Below, piece by piece: positions 33,932-42,033 of a stretch of DNA of 64,000 bases. The position numbers and the translations under genes were made by a program. A model generated the notes under the pieces. The model searched no databases. It saw only the letters and a list, made by a program, of their open reading frames with translations, and was not told the DNA's origin. Positions within the stretch are counted from its first letter, which is position 1; every line of letters starts with the position of its first letter. Source of the stretch: Posidoniimonas corsicana (GTDB lineage: Bacteria; Planctomycetota; Planctomycetia; Pirellulales; Lacipirellulaceae); the NCBI RefSeq assembly GCF_007859765.1, contig NZ_SIHJ01000003.1:186001-250000 (forward strand). The letters are read 5' to 3'.

Positions 33932-33960
33932 AACATAAACTAGACAATTGCGGATGTCAA
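33932..33960 (-). promoter_or_regulatory. Promoter of the membrane-protein/XRE pair
   Basis: On the minus strand a perfect TTGACA (33960-33955) and TATGTT (33937-33932) are separated by 17 bases. The predicted start is near 33925, 35 bases before the ATG at 33890. Confidence 0.62.
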
Positions 33961-33972
33961 CTCTATTTGACA
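33955..33972. promoter_or_regulatory. Candidate operator: TGTCAA-N6-TTGACA palindrome
   Basis: The perfect palindrome TGTCAACTCTATTTGACA has its left half identical with the -35 hexamer of the XRE pair promoter. Its size and position fit a repressor site for the small XRE protein; the surrounding 40 bases are AT-rich for this genome. Confidence 0.5.
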
Positions 33973-34135
33973 TGCCACCCGGCGCAACCGGAGCAACCCA
34001 ACCGCCGCGGTTGCTGCACCGCCGCGACGTTGTCGCTTTTTCTCATCGCACGGCGGCCGGGGCGACCTACTTTTGCAGCGAACGCCGCGTGGGACCTCCC
34101 CGCGCCGACCCGCCTGCCCGACCCCGCCCGCTGCA

Positions 34136-35524
34136 ATGACCGCTTCGCCCAAGCTGCTCCTGGTAGACGACGACCGTCAGGTTCTCGAGTCGATGGCCGA
34201 CTGGCTACGCGACCAGGGCTTCGACCTCGACACGGCCGGCGGCTACTCGGACGCTCTGGAGCGCATGGGCGCCGGCGCATACGACCTCTTGCTGTCGGAC
34301 ATCCGGCTGCAGGACGGCGACGGCTTCGACCTGTTGGAGCGGTCGCTCCGCCAGTGGCCGCAGACGCAGGTCATCCTGCTCACCGGCTACGGCACCCCAG
34401 ACTCCGCCATCGAGGCGGTCCGCGCCGGCGCGTTCGACTACCTCACCAAGCCGCTCATGGACGACGAGCTCTTGATGTCGATCGAGCGGGCGTTGTCGCA
34501 ACGCAAAGTCGTCGAAGAGAACAACAGCCTGAAGGCCGAGCTCGAGAAGAAGTACGGCCTGAGCGGCGTGGTCGGCGCCGACCCGCGGATGGTCAAGGTG
34601 TTCGACATGGTCGAGTCCATCGCCGACACCCGCGCCACGGTGCTGGTGACCGGCGAGAGCGGCACCGGCAAGAGCCTGATCGCCCGCGCCATCCACCGGC
34701 GCAGCAGCCGCGCGAACGGGCCGTTCGTTGAGGTCGCCTGCGGCGCGCTGCCCGAGAACCTGCTGGAGAGCGAGCTGTTCGGCCACGTGGCCGGCGCCTT
34801 CACCGGCGCGACCGCCAACAAGACCGGCAAGTTCCTGCAGGCCGACGGCGGCACGATCTTCCTGGACGAGATCGGCACCGCCACGCCCGCCATGCAGGTC
34901 AAGCTGCTGCGGGTGCTGCAGGAGCTGGCCTTCGAGCCGGTCGGCGGCAGCGAGACCCACACCGTCGACGTGCGGGTGATCCTGGCCACCAACGAGGACC
35001 TGGCGAAGAACGTCGCGGAGGGCACGTTCCGGCAGGACCTGTACTACCGGATCAACGTGATCAACATCGAGTTGCCGCCGCTCCGCAGCCGCGTGAGCGA
35101 CGTGCCCGTGCTCGCGCAGAAGTTCTTGCAGGAGGTCTGCGAGGACTCCGGCCGCGACGTGAAGGGCTTCACCGACGAGGCGATCGCCACGATGCAGAGC
35201 TACGGCTGGCCCGGCAACGTGCGGGAGCTGCAGAACGTGGTGGAGCGATCGGCGCTGCTGGGCAAGGGCGAGATGATCGACACCATCGACCTGCCCCCCG
35301 AGATGCGCGTGGGCGGCGGCCTGACCGCGCCGGCCAGCTTCAGCGGCAAGACCCTCAAGGAGGCGCTCGAGGGCCCCGAGCGGCAGATCATCCGCGAGGT
35401 GCTCGAGAAGAACGACTGGAACCGCAACCAGACCGCCGACGAGCTGGGCATCAACCGCACCACGCTCTACAAGAAGATGAAGCGGCTGGGCCTGGAAGAA
35501 CAGGCCGTGGCGCGCGGTAAATAG
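34136..35524 (+). CDS. Sigma-54-dependent response regulator (NtrC family)
   Basis: A 462-residue regulator from the ATG at 34136. The receiver domain (1-120) has the acidic pocket DDD at 11-13, phosphoacceptor Asp55 and Lys105. The AAA+ domain has Walker A GESGTGKS at 173-180, the sigma-54 contact motif GAFTGA at 220-225 and Walker [11 protein letters not shown] at 238-247. A C-terminal Fis-type helix-turn-helix ([20 protein letters not shown]) follows. All functional residues are present. No histidine kinase gene is adjacent, so it is an orphan in this window. It activates sigma-54 promoters when phosphorylated. Confidence 0.95.
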   Translation: MTASPKLLLVDDDRQVLESMADWLRDQGFDLDTAGGYSDALERMGAGAYDLLLSDIRLQDGDGFDLLERSLRQWPQTQVILLTGYGTPDSAIEAVRAGAFDYLTKPLMDDELLMSIERALSQRKVVEENNSLKAELEKKYGLSGVVGADPRMVKVFDMVESIADTRATVLVTGESGTGKSLIARAIHRRSSRANGPFVEVACGALPENLLESELFGHVAGAFTGATANKTGKFLQADGGTIFLDEIGTATPAMQVKLLRVLQELAFEPVGGSETHTVDVRVILATNEDLAKNVAEGTFRQDLYYRINVINIELPPLRSRVSDVPVLAQKFLQEVCEDSGRDVKGFTDEAIATMQSYGWPGNVRELQNVVERSALLGKGEMIDTIDLPPEMRVGGGLTAPASFSGKTLKEALEGPERQIIREVLEKNDWNRNQTADELGINRTTLYKKMKRLGLEEQAVARGK

Positions 35525-35551
35525 CCGGCGGCCGCAAGCGACCCCAACGTA

Positions 35552-35650
35552 GTAGCCGATGGATTACATCCATCGGATGCTCCGGGTAACGCTCTGCTGT
35601 ACGAGTCGACCCAACTCCGAGTTCTCCGACAGATGTAATCTGTCGGCTGG
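35552..35650. repeat. REP-like hairpin pair, family C, first unit
   Basis: GTAG (35552-35555) and the perfect hairpin CCGATGGAT-TAC-ATCCATCGG (35556-35576) are followed by a 49-base spacer and an inverted copy CCGACAGAT-GTA-ATCTGTCGG (35626-35646). The 3' foot is CTGG instead of CTAC. Both stems are perfect 9-bp palindromes although their sequences differ at paired positions. The unit lies between the NtrC-type gene and the pectate lyase gene. Confidence 0.8.
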
Positions 35651-35728
35651 AGTGGGCGCGACTTTGCTTTGCCGCGCCGTGTTGTGCTAACCTCGGGGGT
35701 TCCCTCTTCCCCCCTCCGAGGCCGATCG

Positions 35729-37156
35729 ATGCGCTGGCCCCACTCCGTGTGCACCCGCGTCGCGCTTGCACTGCTCCTCTTTCTGCAGCTCACGAACATT
35801 GCTGTGGCCGAACCGCCCAGCCGCGCCCAGACGCTTGCCGCCATCAAGTCGGCGGCGCGGTACTTCCGTGGCACGCACGCGCTGCACGGCGGGTGCGTGT
35901 ACCACTACTCGCTCGACACGCAGCAGCGGTGGGGCGAGGGGCCGGCCGGCGAGTCGCTCGTCTGGGTCGAGCCACCCAGCACGCCGAGCGTAGGGCTGGC
36001 GATGCTCCGCGCGTTTCGCGCTACCGGTGACAAGTTCTACCTCGATGCCGCCCGCGAGACCGCCGGCGCGATGGTCAACGGGCAGATGGCCACCGGCGGG
36101 TGGCCCCGCGCGTTCGACATCGCCGGGCGGATGCGCGGCGAGCCGTTCTCCGGGGCGCGCGACCGGACCGAGGGCCGCTCGTCGCTCGACGACGGGCAGA
36201 CCCAGACCGCCATCCGCTTCATGGCCCGCGCCGACCAGGCGTTCGGCTTCGCCGACAAGCCGGTCCACGACGCCTCGCGGCGGGCGTTGGCCGCGCTGCT
36301 CACGGCCCAGTTCCCCAACGGCGCGTTCCCCCAGGTGTGGAGCGGGCCGGTCGAGCCGCACCCGGTCGTCCCGGCCGGCTACCCGGACTACGACTGGCGC
36401 ACCGAGCACCGCGTCAAGGAGTACTGGGACCTCTACACGCTGAACGACAACGTGTGCGGCTACGCCGCCCAGGCGCTGGCCGCCGCCCACGAGGTCTATG
36501 GCGAGCCCGACTACGAGGCCGCGCTCCGCAAGCTAGGCGACTTCCTGATCCTCGCCCAGATGCCGGCGCCGCAGCGTGGCTGGGCCCAGCAGTACAACTA
36601 CCAGATGCGGCCCGTCTGGGCCCGCGCGTTCGAGCCCCCCGCCATCGCCAGCGACGAAACGCAAGAAGCGATCGAGACGCTGCTGCTGATCCACCGCGTC
36701 ACCGGCGACGACAAGTACCTGGCGCCCATCCCCGCGGCGCTCGACTACCTCGAGTCGTCGGTGCTGCCGGACGGGCGCCTGTCGCGCTACTACGAGCTGC
36801 GCACCAACCGCCCGCTGTACATGCAGCGCAACGGCCGGCAGTACACGCTGACCTACAACGACGACCGGCTGCCCAGCCACTACGCGTGGAAGATCCCGTC
36901 GCGGCTCGAGTCGCTGCGGAAGAAGCACGAACGCGCCGCGTCGGGCGACGGCCCGCCCCAACCCAACCCCGCCGCGCTGGCGGAGCGGGCGCGGCGGGTC
37001 ATCGGCGAGCTCGACGACCAGGGCCGGTGGGTGAGCGTCAACAGCGGCGGCCGCCACAAGGGCCAGCCGGAGTTTGCCGCCGGCGAGCGGTACGTATCGA
37101 GCGGCGCGTTCTGCGAGAACATCGGCGTGCTGTGTGATTACCTGCAGGCCATGTAG
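35729..37156 (+). CDS. Secreted pectate lyase (PL10-like)
   Basis: A 475-residue protein with a signal peptide (MRWPHSVCTRVALALLLFLQ, cleavage after VAE/AEP near residue 28). The catalytic region follows an alpha/alpha-toroid pattern of the PL10 pectic acid lyase family: GGWPRAFDIAGRMRGEPFSG, LDDGQTQTAIRFM, QQYNYQMRPVWARAFEPPAI and YFxxSVLPDGRLSRYYELRT-like segments. PL10 enzymes cleave polygalacturonate by beta-elimination with calcium. It is longer than the minimal PL10 domain and its calcium-binding Asp residues are not in the classical spacing, so substrate specificity may differ. Copies of repeat family C lie on both sides. Confidence 0.78.
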   Translation: MRWPHSVCTRVALALLLFLQLTNIAVAEPPSRAQTLAAIKSAARYFRGTHALHGGCVYHYSLDTQQRWGEGPAGESLVWVEPPSTPSVGLAMLRAFRATGDKFYLDAARETAGAMVNGQMATGGWPRAFDIAGRMRGEPFSGARDRTEGRSSLDDGQTQTAIRFMARADQAFGFADKPVHDASRRALAALLTAQFPNGAFPQVWSGPVEPHPVVPAGYPDYDWRTEHRVKEYWDLYTLNDNVCGYAAQALAAAHEVYGEPDYEAALRKLGDFLILAQMPAPQRGWAQQYNYQMRPVWARAFEPPAIASDETQEAIETLLLIHRVTGDDKYLAPIPAALDYLESSVLPDGRLSRYYELRTNRPLYMQRNGRQYTLTYNDDRLPSHYAWKIPSRLESLRKKHERAASGDGPPQPNPAALAERARRVIGELDDQGRWVSVNSGGRHKGQPEFAAGERYVSSGAFCENIGVLCDYLQAM

Positions 37157-37179
37157 CGCGGGGCAGCAGCATGTGGCTT

Positions 37180-37243
37180 GTAGGGTGCATGCAATGCACC
37201 ATCGCGGTGTGGTGGGGTCGTTGGTGCATTTCATGCACCCTAC
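37180..37243. repeat. REP-like hairpin pair, family B, second unit
   Basis: GTAG (37180-37183) and GGTGCAT-GCA-ATGCACC (37184-37200) are followed by a 22-base spacer and the inverted copy GGTGCAT-TTC-ATGCACC-CTAC (37223-37243). Both stems are perfect. It is very similar to 9738-9799, with unrelated spacer sequence. Confidence 0.8.
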
Positions 37244-37264
37244 CGACTCGTCGCAGAGGACCCG

Positions 37265-37364
37265 CTAGCCGATGGATTACATCCATCGGACGCCCCGGGG
37301 CGATGCTTTCCCTGGCCGGTCGACCTTTCACCGGGTTCTCCGACGGATGTAATCCGTCGGCTAC
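37265..37364. repeat. REP-like hairpin pair, family C, second unit
   Basis: CCGATGGAT-TAC-ATCCATCGG (37269-37289) is preceded by CTAG. After 50 bases comes the inverted copy CCGACGGAT-GTA-ATCCGTCGG-CTAC (37340-37364). The CTAC foot contains the stop codon of the minus-strand GNAT gene (37361-37363). Spacers of the two family C units share GTTCTCCGAC before the right arm. Confidence 0.8.
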
Positions 37365-37804
37365 TGAGCCTGTGGATCTGCTGCAGGCAGCTCTCGCAGC
37401 AGCGTGTACCGGACCACGCCGTGGGGGTAGACCGTCAGCTCGTGCTTCACTTCGTAGCCTAGCCGCAGGTAGAGCTCGGGCGCCTGGAAGCTGAAGGTCT
37501 CGAGGAACACCGACGTGCACCCGCGTCGTGCTGCGGCGGCTTCGAACTCGCGGACCAGCCGGCTCGCGATCCCCTGGCGGCGGCGATGCGGCGCGACCCA
37601 CAGCTGCTGCAGCTCGCAGGCGGGGCCCCACGTGCGGCCGATCGCGCCGGCGATGACCCGCCCCTCGGACCGCGCGAAGCAGGCCAGCGGTCGCACCTCA
37701 CCCAGCGGGGCCGCCTGCTCGTTCGCCGCGCCGAGGCCCTCGTCGACGATTGCAAGGTCGTCATGCGACGGGGCGTCCGTGGTGCTGTAGTCAACGCTGC
37801 TCAT
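37361..37804 (-). CDS. GNAT family N-acetyltransferase
   Basis: A 147-residue GNAT. The start MSSVDYSTTDAPSHDDLAIV at 37804 is preferred over a Ser/Ala-rich extension to 37864. Core motifs are VIAGAIGRTWGPACELQQLW, then WVAPHRRRQGIASRLVREFE with the RRQGIAS acetyl-CoA loop, and SVFLETFSFQAPELYLRLGY. Together they match stand-alone small-molecule acetyltransferases. Its first 14 bases overlap the preceding gene. Its stop codon lies within the hairpin repeat foot. Confidence 0.88.
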   Translation of the reverse strand: MSSVDYSTTDAPSHDDLAIVDEGLGAANEQAAPLGEVRPLACFARSEGRVIAGAIGRTWGPACELQQLWVAPHRRRQGIASRLVREFEAAAARRGCTSVFLETFSFQAPELYLRLGYEVKHELTVYPHGVVRYTLLRELPAADPQAQ

Positions 37805-38294
37805 TCGGAATCGGCCGCGGGTGCTGGCGGAAGAACTCGCGCTCGCTGATCTCGCCAGATTCAAGTTGCCGTAGGAGCTCTGCCGGCGTCTTAACGCTAG
37901 TTGTTTCGCTCTTCACCCGGAAGATCCCATGATTGGTGCTGGTGACGGTGCGGACCCCCTTATCGGAGAAATAGACTTCGTAACTCCCGTGTCCTCTGAC
38001 CTCCCCAACATAGGTGGCGCCGTCGGGCAAGGTGACGAAATACGCGAACGGTTCTTCACCGTTTCTCAGTATCTGGACCTCACCGTTAGCGTCCGCCTTG
38101 CATGTGCCGCTGCCCAGGATGATGGTCGCGCCCGCCGTCGGCATTCCATCGACGTGAAACCGAAGCGTTGTGCGCCACGGACCGCGGTCTGCAAACGCGG
38201 CCAACACCACGGCCCCGGAAGCCGCTGCTACGAAGAGCAGTGCGTAGTCAAAGGGCCGCAGTCGCAACCGATTGGAAGTTTCGGTCACCGACAC
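37791..38294 (-). CDS. Membrane-anchored hypothetical protein
   Basis: A 167-residue protein. Only the part downstream of the preceding gene's stop is coding here: GTG at 38294 (or 38288) begins VSVTETSNRLRLRPFDYALL. One membrane helix (about 16-36) precedes a beta-rich domain (TLRFHVDGMPTAGATIILGS, GEVQILRNGEEPFAYFVTLP) that resembles carboxypeptidase-regulatory-like folds. A C-terminal short helix TPAELLRQLESGEISEREFF looks like a SHOCT-type segment. GC is lower than in neighbours. The TAGTG overlap with the upstream gene and the 14-base overlap with the GNAT indicate a coupled operon. Confidence 0.65.
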   Translation of the reverse strand: MSVTETSNRLRLRPFDYALLFVAAASGAVVLAAFADRGPWRTTLRFHVDGMPTAGATIILGSGTCKADANGEVQILRNGEEPFAYFVTLPDGATYVGEVRGHGSYEVYFSDKGVRTVTSTNHGIFRVKSETTSVKTPAELLRQLESGEISEREFFRQHPRPIPNEQR

Positions 38295-38833
38295 TACACC
38301 CAGGGCCCGCCGAACTTGTCGTCCTTCGGCAGCCCCTCGGTCAGCTCGTCGACGCCCTCGGTCGCCTCGGGCGTGTCGGAGGGGAGGCGGCTGAACTCGC
38401 GGCCCTCGGCCGGGTCGACCGGCTTGAGGTCGGCGGACGTGTACTTGTTGGGGAGGTGGCGGTCGTTCTCCTGGATGTGGTAGACGACCTGGCCCTGGTA
38501 GTCGTCCCACTGCACCTCGGCGACGCGGCCGGTGTGGGCCTCGTTGCGCATCAGCCGGGTGCGGACCTCGACCAGGTCGCCGATCTCGTAGTCCGGCTTG
38601 GCAACCTCCTGCCACAGGGCCGACTTGACCCGCAGCGTCAAGTCTCCGTAGCGGATCGTGTGGTAGGCGCCCGACTCCTCGTCGCGGCGCCAGATCCGCT
38701 GGCTGGGGAAATGCGACCGCGCTAGCGCGACGTCCTCGGGGTGGACCCAGTCGTCCCCGTCCTGCGGCCAGTGCGGGTAGTAGCCGTACTTGGGGGTGAG
38801 CTTGAGTGGCGGTGGATTGGCGGCTTCGTCCAT
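38294..38833 (-). CDS. Conserved hypothetical protein (possibly DUF6960-like)
   Basis: A 179-residue soluble protein (MDEAANPPPLKLTPKYGYYP). The N-terminal half has YGYYPHWPQDGDDWVHPEDV, a Trp/His/Asp-rich stretch, then a small beta domain (IGDLVEVRTRLMRN, GRVAEVQWDDYQGQVVYHIQ) that looks like an SH3/KOW-type barrel. The C-terminus is acidic. I recall similar planctomycete proteins of unknown function, but the family name is uncertain. It is first of a three-gene overlapping set, with a promoter so close that the mRNA may have no leader. Confidence 0.68.
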   Translation of the reverse strand: MDEAANPPPLKLTPKYGYYPHWPQDGDDWVHPEDVALARSHFPSQRIWRRDEESGAYHTIRYGDLTLRVKSALWQEVAKPDYEIGDLVEVRTRLMRNEAHTGRVAEVQWDDYQGQVVYHIQENDRHLPNKYTSADLKPVDPAEGREFSRLPSDTPEATEGVDELTEGLPKDDKFGGPWV

Positions 38834-38839
38834 GCTCCA

Positions 38840-38870
38840 ATTATACGGGAATTGCCGGTTCCCGTGGCAA
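38840..38870 (-). promoter_or_regulatory. Promoter predicting a leaderless transcript
   Basis: On the minus strand TTGCCA (38870-38865), 19-base spacer and a perfect TATAAT (38845-38840). The last T of the -10 is 7 bases before the ATG at 38833, so transcription would begin at or beside the A of the start codon. Confidence 0.45.
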
Positions 38871-38971
38871 GGGATTCCGCCGGGGGCGCGGCGGACAAGC
38901 GGCCGACGACCTACAATTACAAGACTCCCTCCCTAGCCGAAACCCGACGATCCTCCGGCCCCGCCCGCAGC

Positions 38972-40483
38972 ATGCGCACCGACCAATTCCTCAAGCACCA
39001 CGGCGTCACGTCCAACCCGTTCACCGAGGAGGACGCCCAGACCGACCCGGTGTTCAAGTCGAAGTGCCGCGGCACCACGTTCCACCCCGCGTGGGACAAG
39101 GTGTTCGGCGAGCCGACCGACCCGGCCACGTCGATCGTGTTCGGCGAGAAGGGCGCCGGCAAGACCGCCATGCGGCTGCAGGTGATCGGGCAGCTGGCCA
39201 GCCACAACAAGGAGGTCAAGCAGGGCCGGCTGTGGGTCATCGAGTACGACGACTTCAACCCGTTCCTCGACCGGTTCGCCGACCGCCTGAGCGCCCGCAA
39301 GCAGCGCGACCCGGCCAAGGTGCTGGCGGAGTGGAAGCTGTGGGACCACATGGACGCCATCCTGTCGCTCGGCGTGACCGACCTGGTGGACCACCTGCTC
39401 GACTCGCCGCACCGCGACGGGCCGGAGGCCAACCGGCTGCGTCCCAGCCCCGGCGCGACGCAGTTCAAGAACGCGCTGGACCGCTCGCAGAAGCGCGACC
39501 TGTTGCTCCTGGCCGCCTGCTACGACAACTCCACCGCCGAACCGTTCACGGTCCGCTGGAAGCGGCTGAAGCGGGCGGTCGGCTACGGCGCGGCAAGCGC
39601 CTGGGGCGAGGCGCTCGTCGGCCTGGCGGTCACCGCGATCGCCGTGGGCGCGATGATCGCCACCAGCAACTGGGGCTGGCTATCGGCGCCGTGGGTCTAC
39701 CTGGCGGTCGCCTTCGGCTGGCTGCCCTGGGTCTACAAGTGGGCCCGCCGCCGCTGGATGGCCGGCAAGGTTTCCAAGCACCTGCGGGTGCTCCGCCGCG
39801 ACGCCGGCAGCATCCGCGAGCTGCTGATGTCGTTCGCGTCGCGCGACCTGCTCAACCAGCCGCTGCCCGACAAGAACCGCACCGACGACCGCTACGAGCT
39901 GCTCGGCAAGCTGCAGGGCGTGCTGCGGGCGCTGGGCGTGACCGGCGTGGTGGTGCTGGTGGACCGCGTGGACGAGCCGCACCTGCTCAACGGCAAGGCC
40001 GAGCTGATGCGCGACCTGGTGTGGTCCATGCTCGACAACAAGTTCCTCAAGCAGCCGGGCATCGGTCTGAAGCTGCTGCTGCCGTCCGAGCTGGCCGAGC
40101 ACGTTCACCGCGAGGACCGCGACTTCCACCAGCGGTCGCGGCTGGACAAGCAGAACATGGTGCCCTCGCTCGACTGGACCGGCGAGGCGCTGTGGGACCT
40201 GACCAACGACCGCATCGCCGCCTGCAGCGACGCCGACCCGTCGCCCACCATCCGCGAGATGATCTCCGCAGACGTGTCCGACGAGCGGCTGCTGGACGCG
40301 TTCCGCTCGCTCCGCACGCCGCGGCACCTGTTCAAGTTCCTGTTCCGCCTGATCTCCACCCACTGCAGCGCCCACAAGGACACCGACCCGGCGTGGAAGA
40401 TCAACCGCGAGACCTTCGAGTCCGTCCTGGCGGTCTACACCCGCGAACAGGCGGCGGTCGACCGTGGGCTCTCGGTGGGGTAG
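38972..40483 (+). CDS. Membrane-associated P-loop ATPase (KAP-like)
   Basis: A 503-residue protein from the ATG at 38972 (MRTDQFLKHHGVTSNPFTEE). Walker A GEKGAGKT is at 58-65. A putative double membrane insertion (about 205-250, GLAVTAIAVGAMIATS and PWVYLAVAFGWLPWVYKW) splits the ATPase, and Walker B VVVLVDRVDE is at about 325-334. This is the KAP-type layout, an intracellular NTPase anchored by inserted helices. A C-terminal helical region follows. KAP NTPases are linked to membrane-tethered complexes and, in some bacteria, phage defence; no defence partner genes are adjacent. Confidence 0.78.
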   Translation: MRTDQFLKHHGVTSNPFTEEDAQTDPVFKSKCRGTTFHPAWDKVFGEPTDPATSIVFGEKGAGKTAMRLQVIGQLASHNKEVKQGRLWVIEYDDFNPFLDRFADRLSARKQRDPAKVLAEWKLWDHMDAILSLGVTDLVDHLLDSPHRDGPEANRLRPSPGATQFKNALDRSQKRDLLLLAACYDNSTAEPFTVRWKRLKRAVGYGAASAWGEALVGLAVTAIAVGAMIATSNWGWLSAPWVYLAVAFGWLPWVYKWARRRWMAGKVSKHLRVLRRDAGSIRELLMSFASRDLLNQPLPDKNRTDDRYELLGKLQGVLRALGVTGVVVLVDRVDEPHLLNGKAELMRDLVWSMLDNKFLKQPGIGLKLLLPSELAEHVHREDRDFHQRSRLDKQNMVPSLDWTGEALWDLTNDRIAACSDADPSPTIREMISADVSDERLLDAFRSLRTPRHLFKFLFRLISTHCSAHKDTDPAWKINRETFESVLAVYTREQAAVDRGLSVG

Positions 40484-40734
40484 CGGGAACCGCGTAGCCC
40501 GTAGTTTCCTCGAGCCCTCTCGCAGCAACCATCGACGAGGTCCGTTGGCGATCGGGCGCACGGAGCGAACCTGCGTAGCCGACGCACAACCGCCCGCTTC
40601 CGCCGGCAGCGGCTCGGGTAGAAGTGGTCGCGGTTTGTTGCTCGCACCTCGCAACCCTTCCCGGTCGCGGCTAACATGGTCGCTGGCGGCCGAGCGAACC
40701 CCGAAACCAGAGCCCGAAACCCGAAACCCGAGTT

Positions 40735-41865
40735 ATGGCGAGCCAGCAGTGCATCGGAGTCCTCACCAGCGGCGGCGACTGCCCCGGGCTTAACGCCGCG
40801 ATCCGCGGGCTCGGCAAGGCCGCGGTCGACCAGTACGAGATGTCGGTCATCGGCTTCAGGGACGGCTTCCGCGGCCTGGCCCTGGACCGCATCCTGCGGA
40901 TCACTGCGGACCAGCTCTCGGGCATCCTGACCGACGGCGGCACGCTGCTGGGCGCCAGCCGCGACAAGCCCCACAAGATGCCCATCGGCGACCGCACCGA
41001 GGACATGACCGACGCCATCGTCAAGACGTACGAGCGGCACGGCCTGGACTGCGTGGTCTGCATCGGCGGCGGCGGCACGCAGAAGAACGCGCTGCGGCTG
41101 CAGGAGGCGGGCCTCAACGTGGTGTCGCTCCCCAAGACCATCGACAACGACATCGGCCTGACCGACGTGTCGTTCGGATTCGACACGGCGCTCGGCATCG
41201 CCACCGAGGCGATCGACCGACTGCACTCCACCGCCACCAGCCACCACCGCATCATCGTGGTCGAGCTGATGGGCCACCGCGCCGGCTGGCTGGCGCTCGG
41301 CGCCGGCATCGCCGGCGGCGCCGACGTGATCCTGATCCCCGAGATCCCCTACTCGATCGAGTACGTCGCCGAGGCGATCAACGCCCGTGCGCGGCGTGGC
41401 AAGCGGTTTAGCATCGTCGCGGTGGCCGAGGGCACGATGACCGTCGAGCAGGCCAAGACCATCGACGAGCTGGCCGCCGCGAAGAGCAGCGCCGAGACCA
41501 AAGAAGAAAAGAAGAAAGCCTCGCAGCAGCTCGAGGACTTCCACAAGGAGCACGTGGACCACACGCTCAAGCTGACGCACCAGTTGGAGGAGATGACCGG
41601 CCTGGAGTCGCGGCTCACCATCCTGGGCCACCTGCAGCGGGGCGGCACCCCCTCGGCCGCCGACCGGCTGCTGGCCACCAGGCTGGGAACCGCGTGCGCC
41701 GAGCTGCTGCACGCACGCAAGTACGGCTACATGGTGGCCGCCCGGGGCGACGGCTCCGAGGCCGTGCCGATCATCGAGGTCGCCGGCAACAAGAAACTGG
41801 TCCCGCCCGACCACCCCTGGGTCCGCGCCGCGAGGAGCGTCGGCACCAGCATGGGCGACGCGTAG
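40735..41865 (+). CDS. 6-phosphofructokinase (phosphoryl donor uncertain)
   Basis: A 376-residue PFK of the PfkA fold. Visible motifs are [17 protein letters not shown] (nucleotide loop), PKTIDNDI with catalytic Asp137, and [15 protein letters not shown] and [16 protein letters not shown] (fructose-6-phosphate site). At the donor-determining positions the motif is IGGGGT (Gly113, Gly114) where ATP enzymes have IGGDGS and PPi enzymes GGDD/GGED; and Lys134 where ATP enzymes have Gly and PPi enzymes Lys. A charged helical insert (about 240-275, [20 protein letters not shown]) is present. The start ATG follows a short CCGAAACC repeat tract. It is a glycolytic enzyme, but ATP versus PPi use cannot be decided from sequence. 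Confidence 0.92.
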   Translation: MASQQCIGVLTSGGDCPGLNAAIRGLGKAAVDQYEMSVIGFRDGFRGLALDRILRITADQLSGILTDGGTLLGASRDKPHKMPIGDRTEDMTDAIVKTYERHGLDCVVCIGGGGTQKNALRLQEAGLNVVSLPKTIDNDIGLTDVSFGFDTALGIATEAIDRLHSTATSHHRIIVVELMGHRAGWLALGAGIAGGADVILIPEIPYSIEYVAEAINARARRGKRFSIVAVAEGTMTVEQAKTIDELAAAKSSAETKEEKKKASQQLEDFHKEHVDHTLKLTHQLEEMTGLESRLTILGHLQRGGTPSAADRLLATRLGTACAELLHARKYGYMVAARGDGSEAVPIIEVAGNKKLVPPDHPWVRAARSVGTSMGDA

Positions 41866-42033
41866 CCTCAGCCACCCCACCCCTACCTAACCGACTCACC
41901 AGTCCGCCGATCATTCCCTCCGACGGAGCGCCCGCTCCGTGCGGCATGGATTGCAGCACGCGCACCGGGCCCCCGCCGGCCGCAGCCCACCGGGCGGCGG
42001 CGCCCAGCAAGTCGAACGTCACGCGTCACACGT

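Noticed and set aside
38295-38840. Upstream part of the frame containing the 167-aa membrane-anchored protein
   Set aside because: It is the shadow of the conserved hypothetical gene at 38294-38833; real coding begins with GTG after that gene's stop.
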